Shown here: positions 53,248 through 61,349 of the stretch, piece after piece
How the letters are laid out: each line of letters starts with the position of its first letter
How positions within the stretch are numbered: the stretch's first letter is position 1
NCBI RefSeq assembly: GCF_000429665.1
Contig: NZ_AUCH01000014.1
Coordinates: 62,001 to 126,000 of the forward strand
DNA from: Azovibrio restrictus DSM 23866
GTDB taxonomy: Bacteria; Pseudomonadota; Gammaproteobacteria; Burkholderiales; Rhodocyclaceae
DNA length: 64,000 bases
Direction: 5' to 3'
Notes under the pieces: model-generated
What the model was told of the DNA's origin: nothing
Seen by the model: only the letters and a program-made list of their open reading frames with translations
Databases searched by the model: none
Program-made: the position numbers and the translations under genes

Positions 53248-54558
53248 TCAGCGGGTGGCGCGCCACAGGCGGTAGGCATCGCCCAGCAGCCCCAGCAGGC
53301 TGCGGCGTTCGCGGAAGGCGTTGAAGATGGCCTTTTCCTTGGTCGCCTTGTCCTGTCCATCCACGGTGAAGAACTCGTGGGCGGCGCCGTTGAGCAGGGC
53401 CGGGTAATCGGAGAGGAACTGGCGCTGGCTGTGCAGGGTATCCGGGATGTTGCGGTACTTCTTCAGGTCCTTGAGCACGATGCTGTCCTCCAGCCTGGCC
53501 TTGTAGCGGGCCAGGTTGGCGGCGGTGGAAGGCAGGCCCTTCTCCCCCAGTTCCAGCAGGGTTTCGGCGGCAAGGCGACCGCTGGTCATGGCCAGGTTGG
53601 AGCCTTCCCGGTGCACGGCGTTCACGAAACCGGCGGAATCCCCCACCAGCAGCCAGCCTTCGCCGTACAGCTCGGGCAGGGCGTGGTAGCCGCCTTCGGG
53701 AATGAGGTGGGCGGCGTATTCCCGGGTCTCGCCGCCGGCGATCAGGGGTGCCACGGAAGGATGCTGCTTCAGCTTTTCCAGCAGTTCCGCCGGGGTGGTG
53801 TTCTGCGCCTTCATGTCAGAAAGCATGCAGCCGATGCCAAGGGAAATGGAGTCCTTGTTGGTGTAGAGGAAGGCAGTACCGGCCATGCCCTGGCTGATGC
53901 TGCCCAGCATCTCGATCACCACACCCTCGCTGCCCTTCAGGTTGAAGCGGGCCTCCACGGTTTCCTTGGGCAGGAAGATGGTTTCCTTCACCGCCAGGGC
54001 CACGGCGGCGGGCTTGATGTCATCCCGCAGGCCGGCCCGGCTGGCCACCAGGGAATTGACCCCGTCCGCCAGGATCACGGTGTCGGCGTAGATTTTGCCG
54101 TCCTCCCGGTCCACTTCGACGCCGATGACCTTGCCGGCGGCATCCCGCAACAGGGCGATCACCGTCATTTCGCAGATCACCAGGGCGCCGGCCTTCTGCA
54201 CCTGCTCGGAGAACCACTTGTCGAAACGGGCCCGGATGATGGTGTAGCGGTTGCCCGGCATCTGGTTGAAGCGGTCGGAACGGAAGGTGGTGCCGACGTA
54301 GGACTCGTCCTCCATCACCCACATGCGCTGCTCGATGACGGTACGCTCCAGGGGGGCGGAGTCGCGGAAGTCGGGGATGATCTTTTCCAGGGCGTCGGCG
54401 TAGAGGATGGCGCCCTGCACGTTCTTGGAGCCGGGATACTCGCCCCGCTCCAGCTGCAGCACCTTCTTGCCGGCCTTGGCCAGGGTGTAGGCAGCGGCAT
54501 TGCCGGCGGGGCCGGCGCCGACGACGATGACGTCGAATTTTTCGATGTTCTGGGTCAT
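53248..54558 (-). CDS. fixC: FixC, ETF:quinone oxidoreductase-like flavoprotein (copy 2)
   Basis: The protein has 436 residues. The FAD motif is VIVVGAGPAGNAAAY, and VGDSAGFVNAVHREGSNLAM lies in the C-terminal third. All FixC signatures of copy 1 are kept, with scattered changes, so both copies look functional. It is 9 bases after fixB copy 2. Confidence 0.95.
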   Translation of the reverse strand: MTQNIEKFDVIVVGAGPAGNAAAYTLAKAGKKVLQLERGEYPGSKNVQGAILYADALEKIIPDFRDSAPLERTVIEQRMWVMEDESYVGTTFRSDRFNQMPGNRYTIIRARFDKWFSEQVQKAGALVICEMTVIALLRDAAGKVIGVEVDREDGKIYADTVILADGVNSLVASRAGLRDDIKPAAVALAVKETIFLPKETVEARFNLKGSEGVVIEMLGSISQGMAGTAFLYTNKDSISLGIGCMLSDMKAQNTTPAELLEKLKQHPSVAPLIAGGETREYAAHLIPEGGYHALPELYGEGWLLVGDSAGFVNAVHREGSNLAMTSGRLAAETLLELGEKGLPSTAANLARYKARLEDSIVLKDLKKYRNIPDTLHSQRQFLSDYPALLNGAAHEFFTVDGQDKATKEKAIFNAFRERRSLLGLLGDAYRLWRATR

Positions 54559-54567
54559 GGGGATTCC

Positions 54568-55650
54568 TTAGCTGCCTTGGTGCGCCAGGTAGCCGGCGAA
54601 GGTGCGGCCCAGGGCCGGCAGCACCTGGTTGCAGTCGCCGACGATGGCGTAGTGGGCGAAGTCGAAAATGGGGGCGTTGGGGTCGTTGTTGATGGCGATG
54701 ATGCAGTCCGCCCCTTCCATACCCACCCGGTGCTGGATGGCGCCGGAAATGCCGGCGGCGATGTAGAGGGCCGGGCGCACAGTCTTGCCGGTCTGGCCCA
54801 CCTGGCGGTCGGCGGAGATCCAGCCGGCGTGGATGGCGGCCCGGGAGGCCCCCACTTCGCCGCCCAGGACCTTGGCCAGATCCCACACATGCTTGAAGTT
54901 CTCCGCCTTGCCCAGGCCCTTGCCGCCGGAGACGACGATTTCGGCGTAGGGCAGCTGGGGCTTGTCGCGCTGGTCGTCGGGGATGAATTCCAGCACCTTG
55001 GTGACGATGTCGGTCTCGATCAGGCCGGCCTCGAAGTCCACGATCAAGCCGGTCCGTTCCGGTTGCGGGTCGGGCATGGGCATCACCCGGTGGCGCACCG
55101 TGGCCATCTGGGGCCGGTAGTTGAGGGTGACGATGGTGCACAGCAGGCTGCCGCCGAAGGTGGGGCGGGTGGAGAGCAGGCAGCGGTCTTCCGGATCGAT
55201 GGCCAGTTCGGTGCAGTCGGCGGTAAGGCCCGTTTTCAGGGTGGTGGCGACGGAACCGGCCAGGTCCCGGCCCAGGGTGGTGGCGCCCAGCAGCAGGATT
55301 TCCGGCTTGTGGGCATTGACCAGGTCGGTCAGGGCCCGGGTGAAGGGCACGTTGCGGTACTCGGCCAGCACCGGACTGGCGATACGGTAGCAGCGGTCGG
55401 CGCCGTAGGCGAAGGCGGCCTGGCACTGGGCTTCCAGGTCCGGCCCCGGGGCGCCCATGACCACGCCGCACAGCTCCACCCCCAGCTGGTCCGCCAGACG
55501 GCGGCCCTGGCCCATCAGCTCCCAGGAGACGGGATGCACATGGCTCCGCTCGCTCTCGACGAAGACCCAGACGCCTCGGTAGGCCAGCAGTTCTTCATCC
55601 AGCTTGATCTTGCGCTTCTTGATGGGCTTGTCGGTCTTGGCTTCACTCAT
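54568..55650 (-). CDS. fixB: FixB, electron transfer flavoprotein alpha-type subunit (copy 2)
   Basis: The protein has 360 residues, the same length as copy 1. It has the ETF-alpha FAD domain (VSGGKGLGKAENF, GQTGKTVRPALYIAAGISGA, INNDPNAPIFDFAHYAIVG). The start lies within the end of fixA copy 2 (8-base overlap) behind GGAGAG. The basic N-terminal tail differs from copy 1. Confidence 0.95.
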   Translation of the reverse strand: MSEAKTDKPIKKRKIKLDEELLAYRGVWVFVESERSHVHPVSWELMGQGRRLADQLGVELCGVVMGAPGPDLEAQCQAAFAYGADRCYRIASPVLAEYRNVPFTRALTDLVNAHKPEILLLGATTLGRDLAGSVATTLKTGLTADCTELAIDPEDRCLLSTRPTFGGSLLCTIVTLNYRPQMATVRHRVMPMPDPQPERTGLIVDFEAGLIETDIVTKVLEFIPDDQRDKPQLPYAEIVVSGGKGLGKAENFKHVWDLAKVLGGEVGASRAAIHAGWISADRQVGQTGKTVRPALYIAAGISGAIQHRVGMEGADCIIAINNDPNAPIFDFAHYAIVGDCNQVLPALGRTFAGYLAHQGS

Positions 55651-56527
55651 GGCGCTCTCCTGCAGTACGGCTAGCCCGCTTGTTGTCGCGGGTTTGATCC
55701 AATTGCTTTTTGACCTTGGGGATTTCCACCAGCACCTTGTCCAGCAAGGCCTGGGTGGCGGCTTCCGGGTTGGCGGCGTCGAACTCGATCTGCTGGGCCT
55801 TCTGGGCCCGGGGGCTGGGCACGAAGACCCGGCTGACGATGGTGGGGCTGCCCTTCAGGCCCACCTTCTTGATGTCCTCGATGCCAGCGGCGTTGCGGTC
55901 CCAGACGCGGACTTCGGCCCGGGCGGCGCGGAACATGTCGGGGGCGCTGCCGAAGCGGATCTCGTTGCTGCCTTCGAGCATGGTGATGAGGGCCGGCAGG
56001 CGGGTCTCCAGCACCTGCACCCCGCCCTCGGCGCGGCGCTCGACGCGGATGCTGTTGGCGGCCTGATCCACGCTGACGATGCGGGAGACGTAGGTCAGCA
56101 GTTCCAGTTCCAGGCGCTTGGCGATGCCCGGGCCCACCTGGGCGGTGTCGCCGTCGATGGTCTGCTTGCCGGTGAACACCAGGTCCACCGGGGTCTCCTG
56201 GTGCAAGGTTTTGATGGCCGAGGCCAGCACGTAGGAGGTGGCCAGGGTGTCGGCCCCGGCGAAGAGCTTGTCGGTCACCAGCACGGCCTCGTCGCAGCCG
56301 AAGGAGAGGGCCTTCTTCAGGGCCGGCTCGGCCTGGGGCGGGCCCATGGTCAGCACCGTGACCTTGCCCCCGAACTGGTCCTTGAGGGCCAGGGCGGCCT
56401 CGATGGCGAACAGGTCGTAGGGGTTGATGATGGCCGGAACGCCCTGGCGCATGATGGTGTTGGTGACCGGATGCACCCGAATCTGGGCGGAATCCGGCAC
56501 CTGCTTGATGCAGACGACGATGTGCAT
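55643..56527 (-). CDS. fixA: FixA, electron transfer flavoprotein beta-type subunit (copy 2)
   Basis: The protein has 294 residues, 13 more than copy 1, with extra charged C-terminal sequence. Residues 1-41 are identical to copy 1 except residue 3 (Ile for Ser), after which the two diverge. NADH/FAD-binding motifs are intact (FTGKQTIDGDTAQVGPGIA). It begins 32 bases after the KdpE-like regulator, with AGGAAA before the ATG. Confidence 0.95.
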   Translation of the reverse strand: MHIVVCIKQVPDSAQIRVHPVTNTIMRQGVPAIINPYDLFAIEAALALKDQFGGKVTVLTMGPPQAEPALKKALSFGCDEAVLVTDKLFAGADTLATSYVLASAIKTLHQETPVDLVFTGKQTIDGDTAQVGPGIAKRLELELLTYVSRIVSVDQAANSIRVERRAEGGVQVLETRLPALITMLEGSNEIRFGSAPDMFRAARAEVRVWDRNAAGIEDIKKVGLKGSPTIVSRVFVPSPRAQKAQQIEFDAANPEAATQALLDKVLVEIPKVKKQLDQTRDNKRASRTAGERHE

Positions 56528-56559
56528 GGTGATGAATTTCCTGGAAGGAAAGGGGGGAG

Positions 56560-57249
56560 TCAGGGTTGAAAGCGGTAGCCGACGCCGATCTCGGTGAGGA
56601 TGTGCCGGGGCTGGGCCGGATTCTGTTCGATCTTCTGGCGCAGGTGGCCCACGTAGACCCGCAGGTACTGGTGGTTGTCCACCGCGTGGCCGCCCCAGAC
56701 CTGGAGCAGCAGCTGCCGGTGGGTGAATACCCGGCCGGGATTGGACGCCAGGAAGATCAGCAGGCGGTATTCGATCTGGGTCAGGTGCAGGGCTTCGCCC
56801 TTGCGCGTGACCACCCGCTTGACGCAGTCGATGCGGAAATCACCGAACTGGATCACCGGGTCCGCATCGTGGCGTTCCTGATGGCGCCGGCGCAGCAGGG
56901 CCCGGACCCGGGCCAGGAGTTCCGAGACCCCGAAGGGCTTGCTGAGGAAATCATCGGCGCCGGCATCCAGGGCCTTCACCTTTTCGGTTTCCTGGGTCCT
57001 GGCCGAGAGCACCAGGATGGGGGCCGAGGACCAGGCCCGGAAGTCCTGGATGAAATCCTGGCCGTCCCGGTCCGGCAGGCCCAGGTCGAGGATCAGCAGG
57101 GCCGGGCGGATGCTGCCGGCCTGTACCGCCCCGTGCCCTGCCGTGCTGGCCTCGTGGACCGTGTAGCCCTCGCTTTCCAGGGCGATGCAGACGAATTCCC
57201 GGATCTGCCAGTCGTCTTCCACCAGGAGGATGGAGTCAGGAGGGGTCAT
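56560..57249 (-). CDS. KdpE-like OmpR-family response regulator
   Basis: The protein has 229 residues: a receiver domain (acidic EDD, phosphorylated Asp55 in LLILDLGLPD, Lys in LSKPF) and a winged-helix domain ending TEIGVGYRFQP, of KdpE type. It overlaps the kinase gene by 4 bases and stands immediately before fixA copy 2, rather than beside kdpFABC. Either it regulates the fix genes or a kdp-derived pair was moved here; sequence alone cannot decide. Confidence 0.92.
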   Translation of the reverse strand: MTPPDSILLVEDDWQIREFVCIALESEGYTVHEASTAGHGAVQAGSIRPALLILDLGLPDRDGQDFIQDFRAWSSAPILVLSARTQETEKVKALDAGADDFLSKPFGVSELLARVRALLRRRHQERHDADPVIQFGDFRIDCVKRVVTRKGEALHLTQIEYRLLIFLASNPGRVFTHRQLLLQVWGGHAVDNHQYLRVYVGHLRQKIEQNPAQPRHILTEIGVGYRFQP

Positions 57250-58715
57250 AGCTTGTCATCCAGTTCTGCAGGGTATTGGGCGCGGGCCACGGGCATGCGC
57301 AGGGAAAAGCAGGCGCCACCCCCCAGGCGGTTTTCCGCCAGGACCTCGCCGCCGTGGGCTTCGGCAATGGTGCGGGCAATGGCCAGGCCCAGGCCGACGC
57401 CCGGGATGCTGGATTCCGGGCAGCCGCGCCGGAACATGCCGAACAGCTCCTCGTTGTCCTGCTCCGGCAGTCCCGGCCCCCAGTCGCAGACCGAGATCAC
57501 CACCCGGCCCTCGCGCATGCGCACGGACAGTTCTATGGGCGTGTCGGCGGGGGAGTACTTGATGGCGTTCTCCAGCAGGTTCCACAACACCCGTTCCATC
57601 AGCACCGCGTCGTAATAGAGGGGCGGCAGGTCCGGTTCGATGTCCAGGGTGATTTCCCTGTCCTTCCACTGGGTCTTGACCTGCTGCAGGGTGACGCCGA
57701 TGACTTCTTCCACCGGCTGCCAGGCTTCGTTCAGCTCTATGGTGCCCGAGCGCAGCTTGGCCATGTCCAGCAGGTTGGTGACCTGTTGGTTGATGTTCAT
57801 GGCCTGGGTTCTCAGGGTTTCCAGCAGGGCCTGCTGGCGTTCCGGGGAAATCCTGCCCCGGGCCAGGGTCTCCGCCATGCCCAGCAGTCCCGTGAGCGGG
57901 GTGCGCAGGTCATGGGAGAGGGCGGCCAGGATGGAGTTGCGCAGCACCTCGGTGGAATGGCGTACCTCGCTTTGCCGCGCCGCGTCGGCGAAATGGGTGC
58001 GTTCCAGGGCCACCGCCGTGAGGGAGGCGATGGTTTCCAGCAGTTCCCGGGTGGCCGCGGAGGCCGCCTGGGGGCCGGAGAGGTCGCAGACCATGATGCC
58101 GTGCAACCCGGTGGAGGCAATCAGGGGGACCAGCAGGCGGGTCCCGGTTTCCCCCTGGCCCACCGTCATCAGGGTCTGCTGCCGCTGTTGCAGTGTTTCC
58201 CGCAGGGCGCTGGGCAGGGGCGGGCTCAAGGTGGCGCAGTCATCCGGGTCTATGATCCGGACCTGGCATCCCGGGACGGCATCGCCGAGGAAGCGGGCCG
58301 TGGTGCTTTCCACCTCTGCCTGGGTCAGGGTGGCGGCCAGGCTGCGGGCCAGTTCATACAGGGCCCGGGACTGGCTTTCCCGGGCCTGCACCTGGCGGGC
58401 CGTATTCTTCAGGGAGGCGGTCAGGTGGCCGACCAGGAGGGCCACCACCAGCATCACCCCGGCGGCCAGCAGGTACTGGACCTCGGTGATGGCGAGGGAA
58501 AACAGGGGCGGGACGAAGACGTGGGCGTAGAGCAGGGAGGAAACCAGGGCCGCCAGGATCGCTGGTCCCCGACCCAGAACGCTGGCGGTGAGCACGACCA
58601 GCAACACGTAGAGCAGTGCCGTGTTGGGCAGGAACGAGGGTTCCTGGATCGGCAGCATCAACAGCGTGGCAATGACGCTGATGAAGAGGACGAACAGGTA
58701 GCGATTGAAAGGCAA
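57246..58715 (-). CDS. KdpD-like sensor histidine kinase without the KdpD/Usp N-terminal domains
   Basis: The protein has 489 residues from the chosen start. It has a DUF4118-type membrane region with four helices (about 5-95), a GAF-like domain (about 120-240), then His268 in the H-box LSHDLRTPLTG and an ATP-binding domain with GVGLGLAIAR. Full KdpD (about 900 aa) carries N-terminal KdpD and Usp domains that are absent here. No ATG fits; TTG at 58715 (GGAG 11 bases upstream) is chosen, with TTG at 58748 as an alternative. It overlaps the regulator gene by 4 bases. Confidence 0.88.
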   Translation of the reverse strand: MPFNRYLFVLFISVIATLLMLPIQEPSFLPNTALLYVLLVVLTASVLGRGPAILAALVSSLLYAHVFVPPLFSLAITEVQYLLAAGVMLVVALLVGHLTASLKNTARQVQARESQSRALYELARSLAATLTQAEVESTTARFLGDAVPGCQVRIIDPDDCATLSPPLPSALRETLQQRQQTLMTVGQGETGTRLLVPLIASTGLHGIMVCDLSGPQAASAATRELLETIASLTAVALERTHFADAARQSEVRHSTEVLRNSILAALSHDLRTPLTGLLGMAETLARGRISPERQQALLETLRTQAMNINQQVTNLLDMAKLRSGTIELNEAWQPVEEVIGVTLQQVKTQWKDREITLDIEPDLPPLYYDAVLMERVLWNLLENAIKYSPADTPIELSVRMREGRVVISVCDWGPGLPEQDNEELFGMFRRGCPESSIPGVGLGLAIARTIAEAHGGEVLAENRLGGGACFSLRMPVARAQYPAELDDKL

Positions 58716-58766
58716 AGGAGGGGGAGCTCCGCAGGAAAAGCATTTCAATCTTACCGGGACAGGTAT

Positions 58767-58792
58767 AAAAAAGCCCTCAAAAACTTGGGCTT
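58767..58792 (-). terminator. Probable intrinsic terminator after rnfC
   Basis: On the minus strand AAGCCC and GGGCTT form a 6-base stem with a 10-base loop. The 3' arm runs straight into a T-run; together they read GGGCTTTTTTATA. It begins 4 bases after the rnfC stop. The stem is short, so termination may be partial. Confidence 0.6.
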
Positions 58793-58795
58793 GGC

Positions 58796-60301
58796 TCAGA
58801 CCGTGTGCTCGGCGGCCTGGGGGGTGGGCGCGGTCCGGGCCGCCGCTTCCCGTTCGGCCTTGCGCCGGGCTGCGGCTTCTGCCTTTTCCCGGGCCTCCCG
58901 GGCCAGGCGCTCCTGGCGGGCCCGGGCCAGCTTGGCGGCGGCTTCGCCGCGCAGTTTCTCCCTTTCCCGGGCTGCCAGGGCGCCTTTGGCGTGCTGGAAG
59001 TACTGCACCAGGGGGATGTGGGAAGGGCAGACATAGGCGCAGCAACCGCAGGCGATGCAGTCGGTCAGTCCCAGTCCGACGCTGGCATCCAGGTTGCCGA
59101 CCCGGATCTGGCCGCTCATTTCCAGGGGCAGCAGCCCCATGGGACAAGCCCGGACGCAGCTGCCGCAGCGGATGCAGTTTTCCTGCGCCTGTTCCCGGGC
59201 TTCATGCTGGTCCAGCAGGAGGATGCCGCTGGTGCCCTTGACGATGGGCACTTCCAGATGGGGCAGGCGGATGCCCATCATGGGCCCCCCCATGACCGCC
59301 CGGGCAAAGCCGGGGCCAGTGCCGCCGGTAAAAGCCACCAGATCGCTGACCAGGGTGCCCAGGGGCACCCGGTAATTGCCCGGATTGGGACAGCTGCCCC
59401 CGTTCAGGGTCAGCAGGCGGCTGATCAGGGGGCGCCCCAGGCAGATGGCTTCATGGACTGCGTGGGCCGTGCCCACGTTATGCACGATCACCCCCACATC
59501 GGCGGCGCGGCAATCGGACGGCACTTCCCGGCCGGTGAGCTCGATGATCAGCTGCCGGTCCGAGCCCATGGGGTAGCGGGCCGGCACCGGGCAGATGCGG
59601 ATATGGGCAAACCGGGCGGCCGCTGCCGTCAGGGCGGCGATGGCTTCGGGCTTGTTGTCCTCCACCCCCACCAGGGCCTGGCTGGCGCCGGTGGCCGCCA
59701 GCATCAGCCGGATGCCGGACACGATACCGTCGGCCCCGTCCCGCATCAGCCGGTCGTCGCAGGACAGGTAGGGTTCGCATTCGCTGCCATTGACGATCAG
59801 GGTGTCGATCCCGGAACGGTGTCCCAGGTCCAGTTTCACTGCGGCGGGGAAGGTGGCGCCGCCGAGGCCGACGATGCCGGCGGCGGCGACCCGGGCGGCG
59901 ATTTCCTCCGGCGGCAGCTCGTAGGGGCGCTCGGGCACCTCGGCCGCGCACCACTGCTGCTCGTCATCCGGGACGATGCTGATGGCCTGCACCGGCAGGC
60001 CGGACATATGGGGGGCCGGGATTTCCCCGATGCGGACGATGGTGCCGGAGACCGATGCATGCACCGGCGCCGAAATGCGCCCCTGGGCGGCGGCGATGAG
60101 TTCTCCCTTGCGGACCTGCTGGCCCACCAGGACCACCGGCCGGGCCGGGGCACCCACGTGCTGGGCCAGGGGCAGATGCACCCGGGGCGGGGTGGGGATG
60201 CTGCGGGCGGGCAGGTCGGCCACCGGGCGCTTGTGATCGTCGGGGTGTACGCCCCAGTGCTGGCCGGCAAGGATTTTCTTGAACTGTTGCATGAGCCCCA
60301 T
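58796..60301 (-). CDS. rnfC: RnfC-type electron transport complex subunit (orphan)
   Basis: RnfC is the NADH-oxidising, FMN- and iron-sulfur-binding peripheral subunit of the Rnf complex, which drives electrons to ferredoxin. The protein has 501 residues: N-terminal barrel-sandwich region, nucleotide/FMN segment GLGGATFPAAVKL followed by NGSECEPYLSCDD, two [4Fe-4S] motifs (Cys376, 379, 382, 386 and Cys415, 418, 421, 425), and an Ala/Arg/Glu-rich helical tail. ATG at 60301 has AAGGGAAG upstream. No rnfABDGE genes are adjacent. A near-perfect sigma-54 promoter lies 50 bases upstream. Confidence 0.92.
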   Translation of the reverse strand: MGLMQQFKKILAGQHWGVHPDDHKRPVADLPARSIPTPPRVHLPLAQHVGAPARPVVLVGQQVRKGELIAAAQGRISAPVHASVSGTIVRIGEIPAPHMSGLPVQAISIVPDDEQQWCAAEVPERPYELPPEEIAARVAAAGIVGLGGATFPAAVKLDLGHRSGIDTLIVNGSECEPYLSCDDRLMRDGADGIVSGIRLMLAATGASQALVGVEDNKPEAIAALTAAAARFAHIRICPVPARYPMGSDRQLIIELTGREVPSDCRAADVGVIVHNVGTAHAVHEAICLGRPLISRLLTLNGGSCPNPGNYRVPLGTLVSDLVAFTGGTGPGFARAVMGGPMMGIRLPHLEVPIVKGTSGILLLDQHEAREQAQENCIRCGSCVRACPMGLLPLEMSGQIRVGNLDASVGLGLTDCIACGCCAYVCPSHIPLVQYFQHAKGALAAREREKLRGEAAAKLARARQERLAREAREKAEAAARRKAEREAAARTAPTPQAAEHTV

Positions 60302-60351
60302 GGCTGCTTCCCTTCGTGGATATGTCGCATGACCCGGATGCACCAGGTTTT

Positions 60352-60366
60352 GCAAGCCCCGTGCCA
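60352..60366 (-). promoter_or_regulatory. Sigma-54 promoter for rnfC
   Basis: TGGCAC-GGGGC-TTGC matches the -24/-12 consensus perfectly and is followed by A. GG (60364-60365) and GC (60352-60353) are 10 bases apart. It lies 50 bases before the rnfC ATG. Confidence 0.92.
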
Positions 60367-60408
60367 TCCCGGCTTTTATGGGGTTTTGGGGGAAAAGTCC
60401 TTGTTAAA

Positions 60409-60420
60409 CAATTTGTTGAG
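60409..60420 (-). promoter_or_regulatory. Possible IHF-binding site
   Basis: On the minus strand CTCAACAAATTG fits WATCAANNNNTTR except at its first two positions. It lies between the activator site and the sigma-54 promoter in an AT-rich patch, where IHF bending is usual for NifA promoters. Confidence 0.35.
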
Positions 60421-60441
60421 GATTGTTTTTTTTATGCCTAT

Positions 60442-60457
60442 TGTGACCAAGGCGACA
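60442..60457 (-). promoter_or_regulatory. NifA-type upstream activator sequence (TGT-N10-ACA)
   Basis: On the minus strand TGTCGCCTTGGTCACA fits TGT-N10-ACA, 75 bases upstream of the sigma-54 promoter. It shares the core CTTGGTCAC/CTGTTGGTGAC-like centre with the first site. Confidence 0.78.
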
Positions 60458-60486
60458 GAGCCGGGCGGTGGAATCGGAGGGAGAAC

Positions 60487-61341
60487 ATGCACAAGGGATG
60501 GGGCTGGAGGCTGCTGCTGGGACTCTTTGGGGGACTCTGCCTGTTTGGCTCCGGCATCCGTGCCGGGGAGGCGCCGCCCCTGCTGCTGGCCCAGCGCTAC
60601 GAGGGCCAGGTGGATCCAGCCCTGTATTGGGTCAGCGAAAAATACGACGGGGTACGGGCCTACTGGGATGGACAGGTGCTCCGCTTTCGCAGCGGCAATC
60701 CGGTGCCGGCCCCGGCCTGGTTCCTGGCGGCTCTGCCGGAACATCCCCTGGATGGGGAGCTGTGGCTGGGCAGGGGGCGTTTCCAGGAGCTGGTGGGGCT
60801 GGTGCGCCGGGAACAGCCCGTGGATGCGGAGTGGCGCCAGGTGCGCTACATGCTTTTCGAGCTGCCCGGAGCGCCAGGCGGCTTCACGGAACGGCTGCAG
60901 GCCCTGGAACGCCTGGTGGCGGCTGCCGGACTGCCTTGGCTGCAGCTGGCGCCCCAGTTCCGGGTGGCCGGCCACGACGCCCTGATGCAGCAGCTGGAAA
61001 CGGTGCTGGCTGATGGTGGCGAAGGCCTGATGCTGCACCTGGCGGAGGCGCCTTACCTGACGGGGCGCAGTCCGGTCCTGCTCAAGGTGACGCCGGAGCG
61101 GGAGGCGGAGGCCCTGGTCATCGCCCATGTGCCGGGCAAGGGGAGATTTCAGGGGCTGCTGGGGGCCCTGCGGGTGCGCAGCCCCGAGGGCAGGGAGTTC
61201 CGCATCGGCACGGGCTTCAGCCTGGAGGACAGACGGCAGCCCCCGGCACCGGGCAGCTGGGTGACCTACCGATACCGGGAACTGACCCGGGCAGGGCTGC
61301 CCCGCTTTCCCCGTTATCTGCGGCCCTATCAGCCTCTTTAG
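60487..61341 (+). CDS. Secreted ATP-dependent DNA ligase, LigE-type
   Basis: The protein has 284 residues. An N-terminal signal peptide ends near IRAGEA (residue 24-29). The minimal ligase core follows, with adenylated Lys52 in EKYDGVRAYW, a GEGLMLH motif and a C-terminal OB-like part with LLKVTPE and GTGFSLEDR. The family is periplasmic in several proteobacteria and has been linked to extracellular DNA. The signal peptide argues against a chromosomal repair role. GGAGGGAG precedes the ATG. It is divergent from rnfC. Confidence 0.92.
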   Translation: MHKGWGWRLLLGLFGGLCLFGSGIRAGEAPPLLLAQRYEGQVDPALYWVSEKYDGVRAYWDGQVLRFRSGNPVPAPAWFLAALPEHPLDGELWLGRGRFQELVGLVRREQPVDAEWRQVRYMLFELPGAPGGFTERLQALERLVAAAGLPWLQLAPQFRVAGHDALMQQLETVLADGGEGLMLHLAEAPYLTGRSPVLLKVTPEREAEALVIAHVPGKGRFQGLLGALRVRSPEGREFRIGTGFSLEDRRQPPAPGSWVTYRYRELTRAGLPRFPRYLRPYQPL

Positions 61342-61349
61342 CAGCCCCT

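Noticed and set aside
53230..55674. Long plus-strand open frame over the second fix cluster
   Set aside because: Gly/Gln/His-rich shadow of fixC and fixB on the other strand, whose motifs are clear.
57246..59147. Kinase reading frame extended upstream into rnfC (633 codons)
   Set aside because: The extra N-terminal part is Pro/Gly/Arg-rich shadow of rnfC on the same strand in another frame, and it would run across the terminator. Start moved to TTG 58715.
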